A DNA stretch of 64,000 bases, from positions 1 through 64,000 of the forward strand of contig NZ_LRAC01000007.1 of NCBI RefSeq assembly GCF_001517085.1. Reading direction: 5' to 3'. Under the pieces are notes generated by a model. That model did not search any database. It saw only the letters and a program-made list of their open reading frames with translations, and had not been told where the DNA came from. Origin of the DNA: Paenibacillus sp. DMB5 (GTDB lineage: Bacteria; Bacillota; Bacilli; Paenibacillales; Paenibacillaceae). A program made the position numbers and the translations under genes. Position 1 is the first letter of the stretch. The number at the start of each line of letters is the position of its first letter. This document shows, piece by piece, positions 9,245-17,358 of the stretch.

Positions 9245-9905
9245 CGGCATGCGAGGCATGCAGCATCCATTCATATAATGCCAAGCAGACCTCCGCCTTG
9301 CTTGCGGGTACGGCAACGATCCAGTCCTCTGCCGATTCGCAGCTCATCCGGAGCAGCCAGCCGCCGGAGGCATCTTCTATGTACCCTGCATGCTGACAAA
9401 TCCAGCTGTCCGTGCTGCGGGAACAGAGCCTGAGTTCACCGTCAGCCGTCCGGTATTTAAGAACTCTGGCCAGCTGAGCCGAACGAAGGAGGTCCCCTGT
9501 CTCGGCATTCAGGCACTCGGCCAAAGTGTACAGCGTGTAGGTTGCCGCCTGGGCTTTCAGTTCCTCGAACCTGCTTCTGGACATCTGCAGGGCGGGGACA
9601 TCCGGACAGGAATTTCCTTCCATATGCTCAGGGCAGTTGAACAAATAAAAACATGCCCGCTTCACCTTTGCGGGCTCTGTAAGCTCATAGCCGAAGGGAT
9701 CCTCCTCCTGAATGCTGGAGATGATGGTCCGTTCCTTGAATACCTGCAGACAGAGATCCTGGGTATGCTCTCCTTCACAATATTTCAGCCGGCATATTCG
9801 TTCTGCAGAACCCGCCATTTGCAGCAGACCGGATACTTCCTTTCCGTGCGCCGGCGCTTCAGGAAACAGAAAACGCGCTAAATATACCATTTCATCTTTA
9901 TTCAC
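9231..9905 (-). CDS. Hypothetical protein
   Basis: A 224-residue soluble protein that I do not recognise. It is acidic, with eleven cysteines spread over the whole length (RICRLKYCEG, RACFYLFNCPEH, NSCPD, ECL, LRLCSRS, WICQH, MSCES, EVCL) and no signal peptide or membrane segment. The start is GTG at 9905 with GGAAGG eleven bases upstream; an ATG five codons in (MVYLARF) is an alternative. It is convergent with the amylase gene and overlaps its end by 14 bases. The cysteine content might suit metal binding, but they do not form tidy CxxC pairs. Confidence 0.65.
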   Translation of the reverse strand: MNKDEMVYLARFLFPEAPAHGKEVSGLLQMAGSAERICRLKYCEGEHTQDLCLQVFKERTIISSIQEEDPFGYELTEPAKVKRACFYLFNCPEHMEGNSCPDVPALQMSRSRFEELKAQAATYTLYTLAECLNAETGDLLRSAQLARVLKYRTADGELRLCSRSTDSWICQHAGYIEDASGGWLLRMSCESAEDWIVAVPASKAEVCLALYEWMLHASHAVNPE

Positions 9906-10076
9906 AGTCCAATTTCCTTCCCGGATTCCCAGGAAATCAGGAATCGCCCAGCAGTAAAAAGCTCGAATCTACCAAACTTGCAATCTTTATGTTATCATAA
10001 GCTAATTTTAAGGTAAAATTAAGAAATGCCGGGTATGATCATAGCATGAAATACTTTTAGCGAGGTGATTTCGATT

Positions 10077-10316
10077 ATGAGAATGCTCATCACATTTCAG
10101 AACAAGTCTGTACCGGTATATTTCACAACTGAAAACAAACAGCCAACCCAAAAGGTACTACGAATCCTCAACAATACACTGGAGCTCAAAATCCAGAAGG
10201 GCAAAAGCGCTCTCCAGAAATGTTTGAATTCACTTATCAGTATCGAAATTAAAGGCTCAGAAGCTATATTGCACAGTTACAGTGAAAATGATTCACTCGC
10301 ACTATCCCTCTACTAA
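10077..10316 (+). CDS. Small hypothetical protein, 79 residues
   Basis: A short ORF with a good ribosome binding site (AGGTGA eight bases before the ATG) and its own terminator, so probably real. The product (MRMLITFQNKSVPVYFTTEN at the start) is basic in the middle, has no membrane segment and no domain I recognise. An in-frame GTG at 10065 lies inside the ribosome binding site. The stop codon sits in the loop of the terminator hairpin. Confidence 0.6.
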   Translation: MRMLITFQNKSVPVYFTTENKQPTQKVLRILNNTLELKIQKGKSALQKCLNSLISIEIKGSEAILHSYSENDSLALSLY

Positions 10317-10333
10317 CAGAGGGATAGTTTTTT
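10302..10333 (+). terminator. Intrinsic terminator of the small gene
   Basis: Perfect 10-bp stem CTATCCCTCT/AGAGGGATAG (10302-10311 and 10318-10327) followed by six T. The stop codon of the small gene lies in the loop. Confidence 0.9.
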
Positions 10334-10429
10334 GTACACCAAAGAAACGGCTTTGCCGTCCTTTGGGGGATGGTATCCGTTTCTGCGGGATCGTTTATGA
10401 CGTGTAACCATATAAATTCTTATATTTCA

Positions 10430-10466
10430 AAAAAAAGCACGCTCTTTCGCCTGGAAAGAAGGTGCT
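10430..10466 (-). terminator. Intrinsic terminator, minus strand
   Basis: AGCAC (10436-10440) pairs with GTGCT (10462-10466) and CTTTC (10444-10448) with GAAAG (10454-10458), with a T run on the minus strand after the stem. It lies downstream of the 45-residue small gene. Confidence 0.6.
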
Positions 10467-10512
10467 CCGCTCTATATGATGTGCCGAATAACTGTAGGAC
10501 AGCGGCAGGTTT

Positions 10513-10650
10513 TTAACCGGTCGGGCGGTTTTTATTTTCTTCTTTCTCCGCTTTTTGGATGCGCAGCTTGAACAACTTCACTAAATTGAGGCGTGTCTGT
10601 TCTTCGTGACAGCTGTCCAGTTTTTTAATGATAAAACGGTCAATGGACAT
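10513..10650 (-). CDS. Small hypothetical protein, 45 residues
   Basis: The ATG at 10650 follows AAAGGAG at good spacing. The product (MSIDRFIIKKLDSCHEEQTR and on to a Lys/Glu-rich end) is strongly charged and probably helical. I thought of the Spo0E-like phosphatases because of size, but the Ser-x-x-x-Asp motif of that family is not evident. No family recognised. Confidence 0.55.
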   Translation of the reverse strand: MSIDRFIIKKLDSCHEEQTRLNLVKLFKLRIQKAEKEENKNRPTG

Positions 10651-10951
10651 GTCAATCGCTCCTTTTTGAATAACTTTTGCCGTTAATGGACCCAGGAAAT
10701 CATTTCCTGCCTCCCTTGTATCACCTATATAACCGGGTCTCCGGAAGCTCAAACGCTTCTATTTTCTGGTAAAAACAGGCTTGTCGGAACGACTTTACTA
10801 CATATTGAGCCTCAGTTCCGGTTATGCTGTTATCCATCAGGAGATATGGTAGCCGTGCAATTCCAAGGCATTTGCTGTCGCTGAAATTTATTTTTCTTTC
10901 GACGGATATTTACAAACTAAATATTCAATGCTATATTAAATATAGTAAGTA
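10651..10951. other. Intergenic region without a recognised gene
   Basis: Upstream region of the 45-residue gene and of azoR. Apart from promoter-like AT-rich DNA after 10890 I see no gene, riboswitch or strong hairpin here. Confidence 0.4.
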
Positions 10952-10967
10952 TTAAATATATATTTAA
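10940..10967. promoter_or_regulatory. Candidate azoR operator
   Basis: A perfect 16-bp palindrome TTAAATATATATTTAA (10952-10967) abuts the azoR ribosome binding site, preceded by AGTAAGTAT (about 10945-10953). The word AGTAAGTAT also occurs inside the 31-bp palindrome at 47492-47522 upstream of the ene-reductase gene, suggesting a shared repressor of the HxlR/MarR kind. The regulator is inferred. Confidence 0.4.
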
Positions 10968-10979
10968 GGAGAAATCATA

Positions 10980-11606
10980 ATGTCTAATGTACTTTTTATC
11001 AAAGCAAACAACCGCCCTGCTGAACAGGCTGTAAGTGTTCAACTTTACAACGCATTCCTTGCAAGCTACAAAGAATCCCACCCGGAAGACCAGGTAACTG
11101 AACTGGATCTGTTCGCTGAAGAGCTTCCTTACTACGACAACACCCTGATCACTGGTATCTATAAAGCTGCCCAGGGCTTTGAAGCAACTCCTGAAGAAGC
11201 TGCCGGCGCAGCACTTGTTAAGAAATATCTGGACCAATTCGTTGCAGCTGATAAAGTTGTATTCGGCTTCCCGCTCTGGAACATGACTGTTCCTGCTGTT
11301 CTGCACACTTACATTGACTACGTGAACCAGGCTGGTACTGCATTCAAATACACAGCTGAAGGTCCTGTAGGCCTGCTTACCGGCAAAAAAGCGGCTGTCC
11401 TGAACGCAAGAGGCGGCATCTACTCCACTGGTCCTGCAGCAAACGCTGAAATGGCTGTTAACTTCATCGTGAACAACCTGAGCTTCTGGGGCTTCCAGGA
11501 TATCACACAGGTGATCATCGAAGGCCACAACCAGAACCCGCAGGAGTCTGCTAACATCATTGCAAAAGGTCTGGAAGAAGCTAAATCTGCTGCTGCATCG
11601 TTCTAA
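10980..11606 (+). CDS. azoR: FMN-dependent NADH azoreductase
   Basis: A flavodoxin-fold reductase that reduces azo compounds and quinones using NADH. The 208-residue product begins MSNVLFIKANNRPAEQAVSV (phosphate-binding loop), has FGFPLWNMTVPAVLHTYIDY (FMN contact) and ARGGIYSTGP, all typical of AzoR. AAGGAG lies eight bases before the ATG. Monocistronic, with AT-rich palindromic DNA immediately upstream. In Bacillus, relatives are repressed by HxlR-type YodB and induced by quinones and diamide. Confidence 0.92.
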   Translation: MSNVLFIKANNRPAEQAVSVQLYNAFLASYKESHPEDQVTELDLFAEELPYYDNTLITGIYKAAQGFEATPEEAAGAALVKKYLDQFVAADKVVFGFPLWNMTVPAVLHTYIDYVNQAGTAFKYTAEGPVGLLTGKKAAVLNARGGIYSTGPAANAEMAVNFIVNNLSFWGFQDITQVIIEGHNQNPQESANIIAKGLEEAKSAAASF

Positions 11607-11703
11607 TACAGCACCAGCATTAAAGGTCCGGCCGGCAGTATAGAAATTCGCAAGAAGATCAGGCATCTGTATTACTCAGCATCCGGACTTTTATTTATAT
11701 ATA

Positions 11704-11739
11704 GCAGAGGCACAGCCCTTCCCCGGGCTGTGCCTCTGC
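11704..11739 (+). terminator. Long hairpin after azoR
   Basis: Perfect 15-bp stem GCAGAGGCACAGCCC (11704-11718) with its complement (11725-11739) around TTCCCC. There is no T run, so it may stabilise the transcript or act as a weak terminator. Confidence 0.5.
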
Positions 11740-11788
11740 AGCATAAAGCAACCCCACAAAGTGGGGGGGACACCGAATATATCCTTAA

Positions 11789-11849
11789 TAAAAAAAGCCA
11801 TCAGGGCGCCTGAGCAGACAGCTGCAGGGCATCCTAATGGCCTTTTTTT
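11789..11849. terminator. Bidirectional terminator between azoR and the RsgA-type gene
   Basis: AAAAAAAGCCAT at the left pairs with ATGGCCTTTTTTT at the right around a ~35-base interior containing CAGCTG. T runs flank the stem on both strands. Confidence 0.65.
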
Positions 11850-11952
11850 GATGTTAATAATTTATATATTAGGGGTCCCCGCAAGCACCAGAGTCAGCAG
11901 CCATACGGGCCGGTGGCTCCGCTTTGCGGGGTATTCATTGCCTATGCCACGA

Positions 11953-13050
11953 TCAGTACTCCTCAAGCTGCCGCTCCCATGACGTTTTCCGCGGCCGCGG
12001 GGCGCTCGTTTTGCCGGCAGAAGCAACAGCCTTCCGCTTCTGTCTCTGCTCTTTGCTGCTCTGGAAGCGCAGCTCCTTCTGTGTCTTGCGGTAGTTCATG
12101 AGCCGTTTCGCCTCAAGCAGCCCGGAGGATACAGCGGCCAGCACAGCACAGCCCTCCTCGCGTTCATGGCTGCAGTCGCTATAGCGGCATTCTGCCGCCA
12201 GGCTGCTTATATCGCCAAAGGCAAGGTCAAGCCCGCCCTCATCCTCCCACAGCTGCAGCTCACGCATCCCGGGGGTATCCACGATAATCCCGCCTTCAGG
12301 CAGCACGAACATTTCCCGGTGCGTCGTTGTATGCCGTCCGCGGCTGTCGCCCTCTCTGACGTCCTGGGTCAGCTGCAGGGTTTGGCCGCTGAGCCAGTTG
12401 ACCATCGTTGACTTACCGCAGCCGGAAGAGCCGGTCAGGGCCACCGTCTGCCCGCTGCGGATATACGGCAGCAGCTCTTCACGTCCGTCACCGAGCAGGG
12501 CGCTGACCGCATGTACCGGCACGCCGGGTGCAGCCCGCTCCATCTCCGCTATTCTGGTATCTGCATCCGGGCACAGATCGGCCTTGGTCAGCAGAATGAC
12601 CGGACTCGCTCCGCTGTTCCAGGCCATAATCAGATACCGCTCCATCCGCCGCACATTGAAATCATCATTCAAGGCACTGACCAGAAACAATGTATCTACA
12701 TTGGAAGCGACAATCTGCTCTGCCTGCGTATTTCCCGCTACCTTGCGCGAAATAACACTTTGACGGGGCAGCAGCCCATGAATAACAGCGTGCTCTCCCC
12801 CATCCTGCATAGCTAAAGCTACCCAGTCCCCGATGGCCGGCAGTTCGCCCGAATCTGTGACGGAATGCCGGAGCTTCCCGGACAGCTCACCCCAGGTTTC
12901 GCCTGCATCCGTTATGACCCGGTATTTGCTGCCAAAGTCACCTGTGATCCGGCCGGGAACACGCTTATTGTGTGGCTGCTCCTGATTGTGAATTATCCCG
13001 TTCCATTTTACTTGCCAATTTTCATTCCATCCGTATTGTTCAATAATCAT
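11953..13050 (-). CDS. rsgA: Ribosome small subunit-dependent GTPase A (RsgA-type paralogue)
   Basis: RsgA is a circularly permuted GTPase that checks 30S subunit maturation. The 365-residue protein has an N-terminal OB-like region, TKAD (G4) before the P-loop GSSGCGKST (G1), DTPGMREL (G3), and a C-terminal zinc motif CRYSDCSHEREEGC, followed by a basic tail (about 325-365). The start is ATG at 13050 with AGGAGG 13 bases upstream, which is long. In Bacillus the housekeeping rsgA lies in the prpC-prkC cluster; this copy stands alone and could be a second paralogue. It is preceded by a leader peptide and two terminators (see 13111-13531), which suggests antibiotic- or translation-responsive control. 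Confidence 0.92.
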   Translation of the reverse strand: MIIEQYGWNENWQVKWNGIIHNQEQPHNKRVPGRITGDFGSKYRVITDAGETWGELSGKLRHSVTDSGELPAIGDWVALAMQDGGEHAVIHGLLPRQSVISRKVAGNTQAEQIVASNVDTLFLVSALNDDFNVRRMERYLIMAWNSGASPVILLTKADLCPDADTRIAEMERAAPGVPVHAVSALLGDGREELLPYIRSGQTVALTGSSGCGKSTMVNWLSGQTLQLTQDVREGDSRGRHTTTHREMFVLPEGGIIVDTPGMRELQLWEDEGGLDLAFGDISSLAAECRYSDCSHEREEGCAVLAAVSSGLLEAKRLMNYRKTQKELRFQSSKEQRQKRKAVASAGKTSAPRPRKTSWERQLEEY

Positions 13051-13110
13051 TGTAATGTTATTTCCTCCTGATATTTGGTTTAGTTCTCCACTCACATTGT
13101 CCGGGAACAC

Positions 13111-13142
13111 AAAAAGCCGCCGGAACCTAACGTTCCGGCGGC
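13111..13142 (-). terminator. Leader terminator T2 in front of rsgA
   Basis: Perfect 11-bp stem GCCGCCGGAAC/GTTCCGGCGGC (13116-13126, 13132-13142) with five T on the minus strand. It lies 60 bases upstream of the rsgA ATG and downstream of a promoter, so it must be overcome for rsgA to be read from that promoter. It shares TTCCGGCGGC plus the T run with T1. Confidence 0.8.
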
Positions 13143-13305
13143 GGATTGGATCACAGCCCCCCCCCTCCTGCTGAAAGGTAGGACTGCGATCAAATCATAT
13201 ACAGAAAGCTGCGGTCTTCCCGGGTAAGGAAGAACCGCACAGTTCTGCGCGCGACCCTGGCATACCAAATACGGTACGATCCGTATTCAATAACGCTTGA
13301 CCGCG

Positions 13306-13343
13306 CAAAAAAGCCGCCGGAACACATACGGTCCCGGACGGCT
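13306..13343 (-). terminator. Leader terminator T1, just after a leader peptide ORF
   Basis: Right arm TTCCGGCGGCT with T6 and left arm AGCCGTCCGGGA on the minus strand. It starts 37 bases after the stop codon of the leader ORF. The left arm overlaps a segment (13341-13345) that can instead pair with 13359-13363, a possible antiterminator. Confidence 0.75.
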
Positions 13344-13377
13344 CTAAAAGGCACTTTAAGAGCTTACCTGCTAAGCT
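13341..13377 (-). promoter_or_regulatory. Candidate alternative antiterminator fold
   Basis: Segment 13359-13366 can pair either with 13372-13377 (AGCTTA/TAAGCT), next to the leader stop codon, or with 13341-13345 (AGAGC/GCTCT), which would disrupt the left arm of T1. This is the geometry of ribosome-controlled attenuation. It has not been tested. Confidence 0.45.
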
Positions 13378-13380
13378 GCA

Positions 13381-13467
13381 TCACACTTGCTGCGCAGCCG
13401 CTGTTCCCGGAAGACACGTATCTACAACAGTTGTTACCGATAATGAACGTGCTGTATAAACTGTCAT
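13381..13467 (-). CDS. Leader peptide ORF, 28 residues, upstream of rsgA
   Basis: ATG at 13467, ten bases after AAGGAG; 28 codons ending TGA at 13381. The product starts MTVYTARSLSVTTVV and ends PGTAAAQQV. It lies 27 bases inside a transcript from a strong promoter (13502-13531) and is followed closely by alternative hairpins and terminator T1, then T2, then rsgA. This is the layout of leader peptides that sense ribosome stalling in antibiotic-responsive genes. No known leader family recognised. Confidence 0.55.
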   Translation of the reverse strand: MTVYTARSLSVTTVVDTCLPGTAAAQQV

Positions 13468-13501
13468 ATTACATCGTCTCCTTCGTGGTTAATATGCTGT
13501 A

Positions 13502-13531
13502 ACTATAAACGTCCCGGCTGCGCATTGTCAA
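13502..13531 (-). promoter_or_regulatory. Strong SigA-type promoter of the rsgA leader
   Basis: On the minus strand TTGACA (13526-13531), an 18-base spacer, and TATAGT (13502-13507). Transcription would start near 13495 and read through the leader ORF towards rsgA. Confidence 0.75.
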
Positions 13532-13580
13532 CGCCGCACCCCGGTAAAGTATTTTTTATAAATAAAGTCTACCTGAAACT

Positions 13581-14252
13581 CTAAATGATTTCCTTCAGCT
13601 CAGCCAGCTCATTAATGCTTCTCCAGGGCTGCACATCCAGACGTTCGTCCCACGGGTGGTTCCGCTTCAGCCAGACGGTGTCCATTCCCGCTTTGCCGGC
13701 ACCCCAGATATCATTGACCGGATGATCGCCGATGAACAGGGTCTGCTCTGCAGAGGTACCCATACGCTCCAGCGCCAGCTTGTATATAGCCGGATCAGGC
13801 TTGCTGATCCCGGCTTCGCCTGAAATCACAATCGCCTTAAAATAGCCGCGTAACCCGAGCAGATCAATTTTACCGTCCTGAAGATCCTTTTTACCGTTGG
13901 TTACGAGCCCCAGAATGTACCCCCGCTCCCGGCAGTAGTTCAGGATTTCAGCTGCATCCTTCATAGCCGCCCCGTGGCTGAAATAGTTTGAATCATAATA
14001 CGCCCGTATGTCCGCTGCACTCACCTGTGTCTGCCAGGGCAGCACTTCGCTAAGCTCGGTAAAAAATCCGTCCTTATCCCGGTAGCCGTCCGCATCCCGC
14101 ACAATCATATCCTCTACAACCCGCAAAGCCTCTTCCTCCGACAGATGGCCCAGATAATCCTTTACAAACCGGGTACTGAAGCTGCGGAACGTATAGTCCC
14201 GGTCCATCAGGGTATTGTCCAGATCAAACAGCAATGCCTGTTTCTCTCTCAT
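13581..14252 (-). CDS. HAD family hydrolase (YjjG/YfnB-like)
   Basis: A haloacid dehalogenase-type phosphatase. It has motif I LLFDLDNTLMDRD (both Asp present), motif II LVTNGKKD, motif III Lys in GISKPDPAIY, and motif IV FIGDHPVNDIWGA. With 223 residues and a helical cap after motif I it resembles nucleotidase-type members such as YjjG, but substrates in this family cannot be assigned from sequence. AAGGAG lies upstream of the ATG. Transcribed alone on the minus strand. Confidence 0.88.
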   Translation of the reverse strand: MREKQALLFDLDNTLMDRDYTFRSFSTRFVKDYLGHLSEEEALRVVEDMIVRDADGYRDKDGFFTELSEVLPWQTQVSAADIRAYYDSNYFSHGAAMKDAAEILNYCRERGYILGLVTNGKKDLQDGKIDLLGLRGYFKAIVISGEAGISKPDPAIYKLALERMGTSAEQTLFIGDHPVNDIWGAGKAGMDTVWLKRNHPWDERLDVQPWRSINELAELKEII

Positions 14253-14400
14253 CTTGATTAAATCTCCTTATCCGCTTAAATGTCAGAGATTAATTGTACT
14301 ATGTATGTCCGGACAAAGAAAAGACTGCCCTGCAGAAAAGAAGCTATATCCTTCTTTACTGCTGAACAGCCTGCTGGCGTCATATAAATGGATAATCCGG

Positions 14401-14856
14401 TTATTCAAAATGCTCCGCACGGTGGGTCAGCATCATCTCTTCTTCCGTAATGTACAGCGGAAACGGCGGTGTCTCCGTCAGATAACGTTCCGAATGGAGC
14501 AGACGGTAGTGGACCTCCGGCAGCCAGGCATCCTCGATTAGCGGCAGCTTGCCGGTATCGCTGATATAATTATCCACTGCTGATTGAACCATATCCAGAT
14601 AGTAAGGAACCAGCTTGTCAGTTTCCTCAAAAATTTCGTAGGTTTCACGGGACATATAGAATTTCTGCTGGGGAACCCCGCCCAAATAACGTTTCAGCCT
14701 GGACAAGTCGATGCTTTTATCCTCCATAATCAGTACAGTACGATTGACTGAGGCAGGCATATCTTCTTCGAATTGTCTGACAGCCTGCTTGATCTGCGGC
14801 AAAGTGACAGTGATCGGCTCAGGGATTGTATTTTTTTTAGCGCGTTTGAATATCAT
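14401..14856 (-). CDS. Hypothetical protein, possibly DUF3939
   Basis: A 151-residue soluble protein with a basic N-terminus (MIFKRAKKNTIPEPITVTLP), a central KRYLGGVPQQKFYMSRETYEIF and a conserved-looking C-terminus LIEDAWLPEVHYRLL and PPFPLYITEEEMML. I associate this pattern with the DUF3939 family of Bacilli, but only from memory. GGAGA lies seven bases before the ATG. No operon partner. Confidence 0.6.
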   Translation of the reverse strand: MIFKRAKKNTIPEPITVTLPQIKQAVRQFEEDMPASVNRTVLIMEDKSIDLSRLKRYLGGVPQQKFYMSRETYEIFEETDKLVPYYLDMVQSAVDNYISDTGKLPLIEDAWLPEVHYRLLHSERYLTETPPFPLYITEEEMMLTHRAEHFE

Positions 14857-14994
14857 ACTGAAAGTCTCCTTTCAAAGTATATGTCAGATAACGCTTACAA
14901 TTCCAGTTTATTCACTTTTCTAACCTTTAATCAGGAGTGCATTTATTTGTCACAGAATCTCCGAAATTATAAGAGCATTAAGTGACAAGTTGCA

Positions 14995-15594
14995 TTATTT
15001 CACGTTCTCCCAGCGCGTCCACATTTCGGGCGGGTTCAGTTCATATTTGTCATGCTCGCGGTACATGAACTGATGCATGATGAATTCACGGCGGATGGTG
15101 GCGTAATCGTCATGGTATTGCTTGATGAACTCGTTCATCTCTTTCTCGCTGTAGACAGTTCCCGGGGTCAGCTTTTCAGCCATGTACTGCAGGGCAATCA
15201 GCTTCTTCTTGTATTGGGCCGGGATCTGGCGCAGCCTTCCGTCTTTGGCAAAAAAGTTGCGCAGCACCGATTCCTTCAGGCTGTTCTCAGGTGACTGCTC
15301 CTCCATCTCCTGCGTTCCTTTGGAAAAAATAAAGCTCAAGGATGCTTCAGAGCCTGCCCTGATAAACTCGGGATTAAGTCTGAAGTAGACGGTGTTCTTG
15401 TCCCGCCGTTCTGTAATCATTGCAGCTTCCCGCAGCTTGGCGGCATGATGGGTTACAGTCGGCTGTGACAGATTGAGCCTTTCCGCCAGCGCCTGGCCGT
15501 GAATCTCCTCTCCTCTGGACAACAGCAGTAATATACGTAATCTCGTCGGATCGGACAAGGCCTTATGGTAATTAACAATTTTATCAAGCTGCAT
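14995..15594 (-). CDS. ArsR-family transcriptional regulator with DUF2087 domain
   Basis: The N-terminal winged helix (about residues 1-90: YHKALSDPTRLRILLLLSRG, then LAERLNLSQPTVTHHAAKLREA) is of ArsR type and has no metal-binding cysteines. The C-terminal part (about 115-195: NFFAKDGRLRQIPAQYKKKL through YATIRREFIMHQFM) fits DUF2087, often attached to such regulators. I chose the ATG at 15594; a GTG three codons earlier is too close to the AGGAG. It is divergent from ypdA, with a palindrome at 15646-15661 that may be its operator. Confidence 0.85.
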   Translation of the reverse strand: MQLDKIVNYHKALSDPTRLRILLLLSRGEEIHGQALAERLNLSQPTVTHHAAKLREAAMITERRDKNTVYFRLNPEFIRAGSEASLSFIFSKGTQEMEEQSPENSLKESVLRNFFAKDGRLRQIPAQYKKKLIALQYMAEKLTPGTVYSEKEMNEFIKQYHDDYATIRREFIMHQFMYREHDKYELNPPEMWTRWENVK

Positions 15595-15645
15595 GGGGGT
15601 CACGCTCCTGTAACAAATATAAGCTGGGATGAAAAGGAATATTGT

Positions 15646-15661
15646 TTAGATATATATCTAA
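15646..15661. promoter_or_regulatory. Candidate ArsR-type operator
   Basis: Perfect 16-bp palindrome TTAGATATATATCTAA, 52 bases upstream of the ArsR gene and between it and ypdA. Such AT-rich palindromes are typical of ArsR-family autoregulation. Confidence 0.45.
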
Positions 15662-15787
15662 TTATATCAAATTTAAGGATATCCGGCAACCGCCACAGCT
15701 GATCTTTTACACAGGGATTGGCGTTAAATTAAAAATTAAGGTAACATTTAGAGACAGAACTTATCCATCAGGAGGTCGCAAGTCATT

Positions 15788-16771
15788 ATGAAAGACGTTA
15801 TTATTATCGGCGCCGGTCCCTGCGGGCTGTCAGCGGCAATTGAATGCCAGCGCCAGGGGCTTTCGAGCCTGATTATTGAGAAAAATTTTATAGTGCACTC
15901 CATTTATCTGTACCCGACCAGCATGCAGTTCTTCAGCACAACCGCGCTGCTCGAAATTGGCGGTGTTCCCTTCACCTCACCCAATGACAAGCCGTTTCGC
16001 CATGAAGCCCTGGTCTATTACCGGCGGGCAGCGGAGCAGCACGGTCTTGAGATTGCAGCGTATGAAGAAGCGCTGAGTGTGGAACGGAATGAAGACGGCA
16101 GCTTTACTGTACATACTGTCAACAAACGCGGAGAACGGCAGAGCCGGCAGGCTGCACATGTCGTTATTTCGACCGGCTATTTCGACCAGCCGAATATGAT
16201 CGGCATTCCTGGGGAAGAGCTGCCCAAGGTTACGCATTACTTTGGCGAGGCCCACCCGTATACCGGGATGAGGGTAACCGTTATTGGGGGAAGCAATTCC
16301 GCAGTGGATGCGGCACTGGAGCTGATCCGTGTCGGTGCCTCTGTAGATATGGTCTACCGCGGGGCAAGCATTTCCGACAATATCAAGCCGTGGGTGCGGC
16401 CTATTTTTGAGAGCATGGTAACCAAAGGTAAAATAGCCCTGCATCTGGAATCACGGGTCACCGAGATTACGCCATCCTCTGTCATCGTAACCGGGCACAA
16501 TGGGGAGACTAGCGAGCTGGACAATGATTTTGTGCTGGCGATGACCGGCTTCCGTCCGAGCAGGGCACTGCTGTCATCCGCAGGCGTGCTGATGGACAAT
16601 GAGCTGGACAAGCCGTCATTCAACCCTTCAACGATGGAGAGCAATATACCGGGCCTCTATGTAGCAGGGGTTATCGCCTCCGGCCGCAACGCCAATGAGG
16701 TATTCATCGAGACCGGACGCGGTCACGGCAAGCTGATTGCCGACCATATCGTTTCACAAAAGCTCAAATAA
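15788..16771 (+). CDS. ypdA: YpdA-type putative bacillithiol disulfide reductase
   Basis: A flavin- and NADPH-dependent reductase thought to recycle oxidised bacillithiol. The 327-residue protein has an FAD-binding start [17 protein letters not shown] with the Cys (about residue 12) characteristic of YpdA, a second nucleotide fold [17 protein letters not shown], and [22 protein letters not shown] near the C-terminus. It lacks the CxxC of thioredoxin reductases, as expected. CAGGAGG lies upstream of the ATG. Eight bases separate its stop from the ribosome binding region of the DUF441 gene, so the two are probably cotranscribed. Confidence 0.93.
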   Translation: MKDVIIIGAGPCGLSAAIECQRQGLSSLIIEKNFIVHSIYLYPTSMQFFSTTALLEIGGVPFTSPNDKPFRHEALVYYRRAAEQHGLEIAAYEEALSVERNEDGSFTVHTVNKRGERQSRQAAHVVISTGYFDQPNMIGIPGEELPKVTHYFGEAHPYTGMRVTVIGGSNSAVDAALELIRVGASVDMVYRGASISDNIKPWVRPIFESMVTKGKIALHLESRVTEITPSSVIVTGHNGETSELDNDFVLAMTGFRPSRALLSSAGVLMDNELDKPSFNPSTMESNIPGLYVAGVIASGRNANEVFIETGRGHGKLIADHIVSQKLK

Positions 16772-16791
16772 GACAAGGAGTGCCCGTCTAC

Positions 16792-17235
16792 ATGGATATC
16801 ACCTCCCTGCTGTTACTTGGCCTGGCCGCGCTTGGCATTATCAGCAGCAATTCACCGGTTACTATCGCTATGGTTGTACTGCTGCTGCTCAGGGTACTGG
16901 GACTGCAACAGACTTTTCCGTGGCTGGAAAAGCATGGCCTGACGCTCGGAATCATCATCCTGACAATCGGAGTGATGACCCCGCTGGCCAGCGGCAAAAT
17001 CTCGCTGAATACAATTTGGCAGTCCTTCTTCCACTGGAAATCGCTGGCCGCCATCGGCATCGGCATGCTGGTTGCTTATCTCGGCGGCCGCGGCGCCGTG
17101 CTGATGGGCAGCCAGCCGACGGTTGTCGCCGGCCTCTTGATCGGCACTGTGCTCGGCGTCGCCCTGTTCAAGGGCGTTCCGGTCGGTCCGCTGATTGCCG
17201 CGGGCCTTCTGTCTTTGATTATCGGGAGGGGATAA
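16792..17235 (+). CDS. DUF441 family membrane protein (YtwI-like)
   Basis: A 147-residue integral membrane protein with four or five hydrophobic helices separated by glycines ([74 protein letters not shown]). This is the DUF441 pattern of B. subtilis YtwI; function unknown. The start is ATG at 16792 after AAGGAG; the upstream GTG at 16780 overlaps the ribosome binding site. Second gene after ypdA. Confidence 0.88.
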   Translation: MDITSLLLLGLAALGIISSNSPVTIAMVVLLLLRVLGLQQTFPWLEKHGLTLGIIILTIGVMTPLASGKISLNTIWQSFFHWKSLAAIGIGMLVAYLGGRGAVLMGSQPTVVAGLLIGTVLGVALFKGVPVGPLIAAGLLSLIIGRG

Positions 17236-17263
17236 TCTCTTTGCTGCACTCCGCCGCACGAAT

Positions 17264-17314
17264 AGGCTGGCATCATCCGCAGGAATATGCGGGTGATGCC
17301 AGCCTTTATATTTT
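17264..17314 (+). terminator. Terminator after the DUF441 gene
   Basis: Long stem AGGCTGGCATCATCCGC with its near-perfect complement (17264-17306), followed by TTATATTTT. Confidence 0.8.
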
Positions 17315-17358
17315 GCTCTGAGGCCGGTGCCAGGAGCATTTACTCATCACACTCTGCC

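Noticed and set aside
10334..10375. GGACGGCAAAGCC on the minus strand, resembling part of a GEMM-I cyclic di-GMP riboswitch
   Set aside because: The remaining conserved blocks and the second stem are missing; a simple hairpin explains the similarity.
10846..10884. Twelve-codon ORF with AGGAG upstream
   Set aside because: Only two bases separate AGGAG from the ATG, too close for efficient initiation, and there is no leader structure after it.
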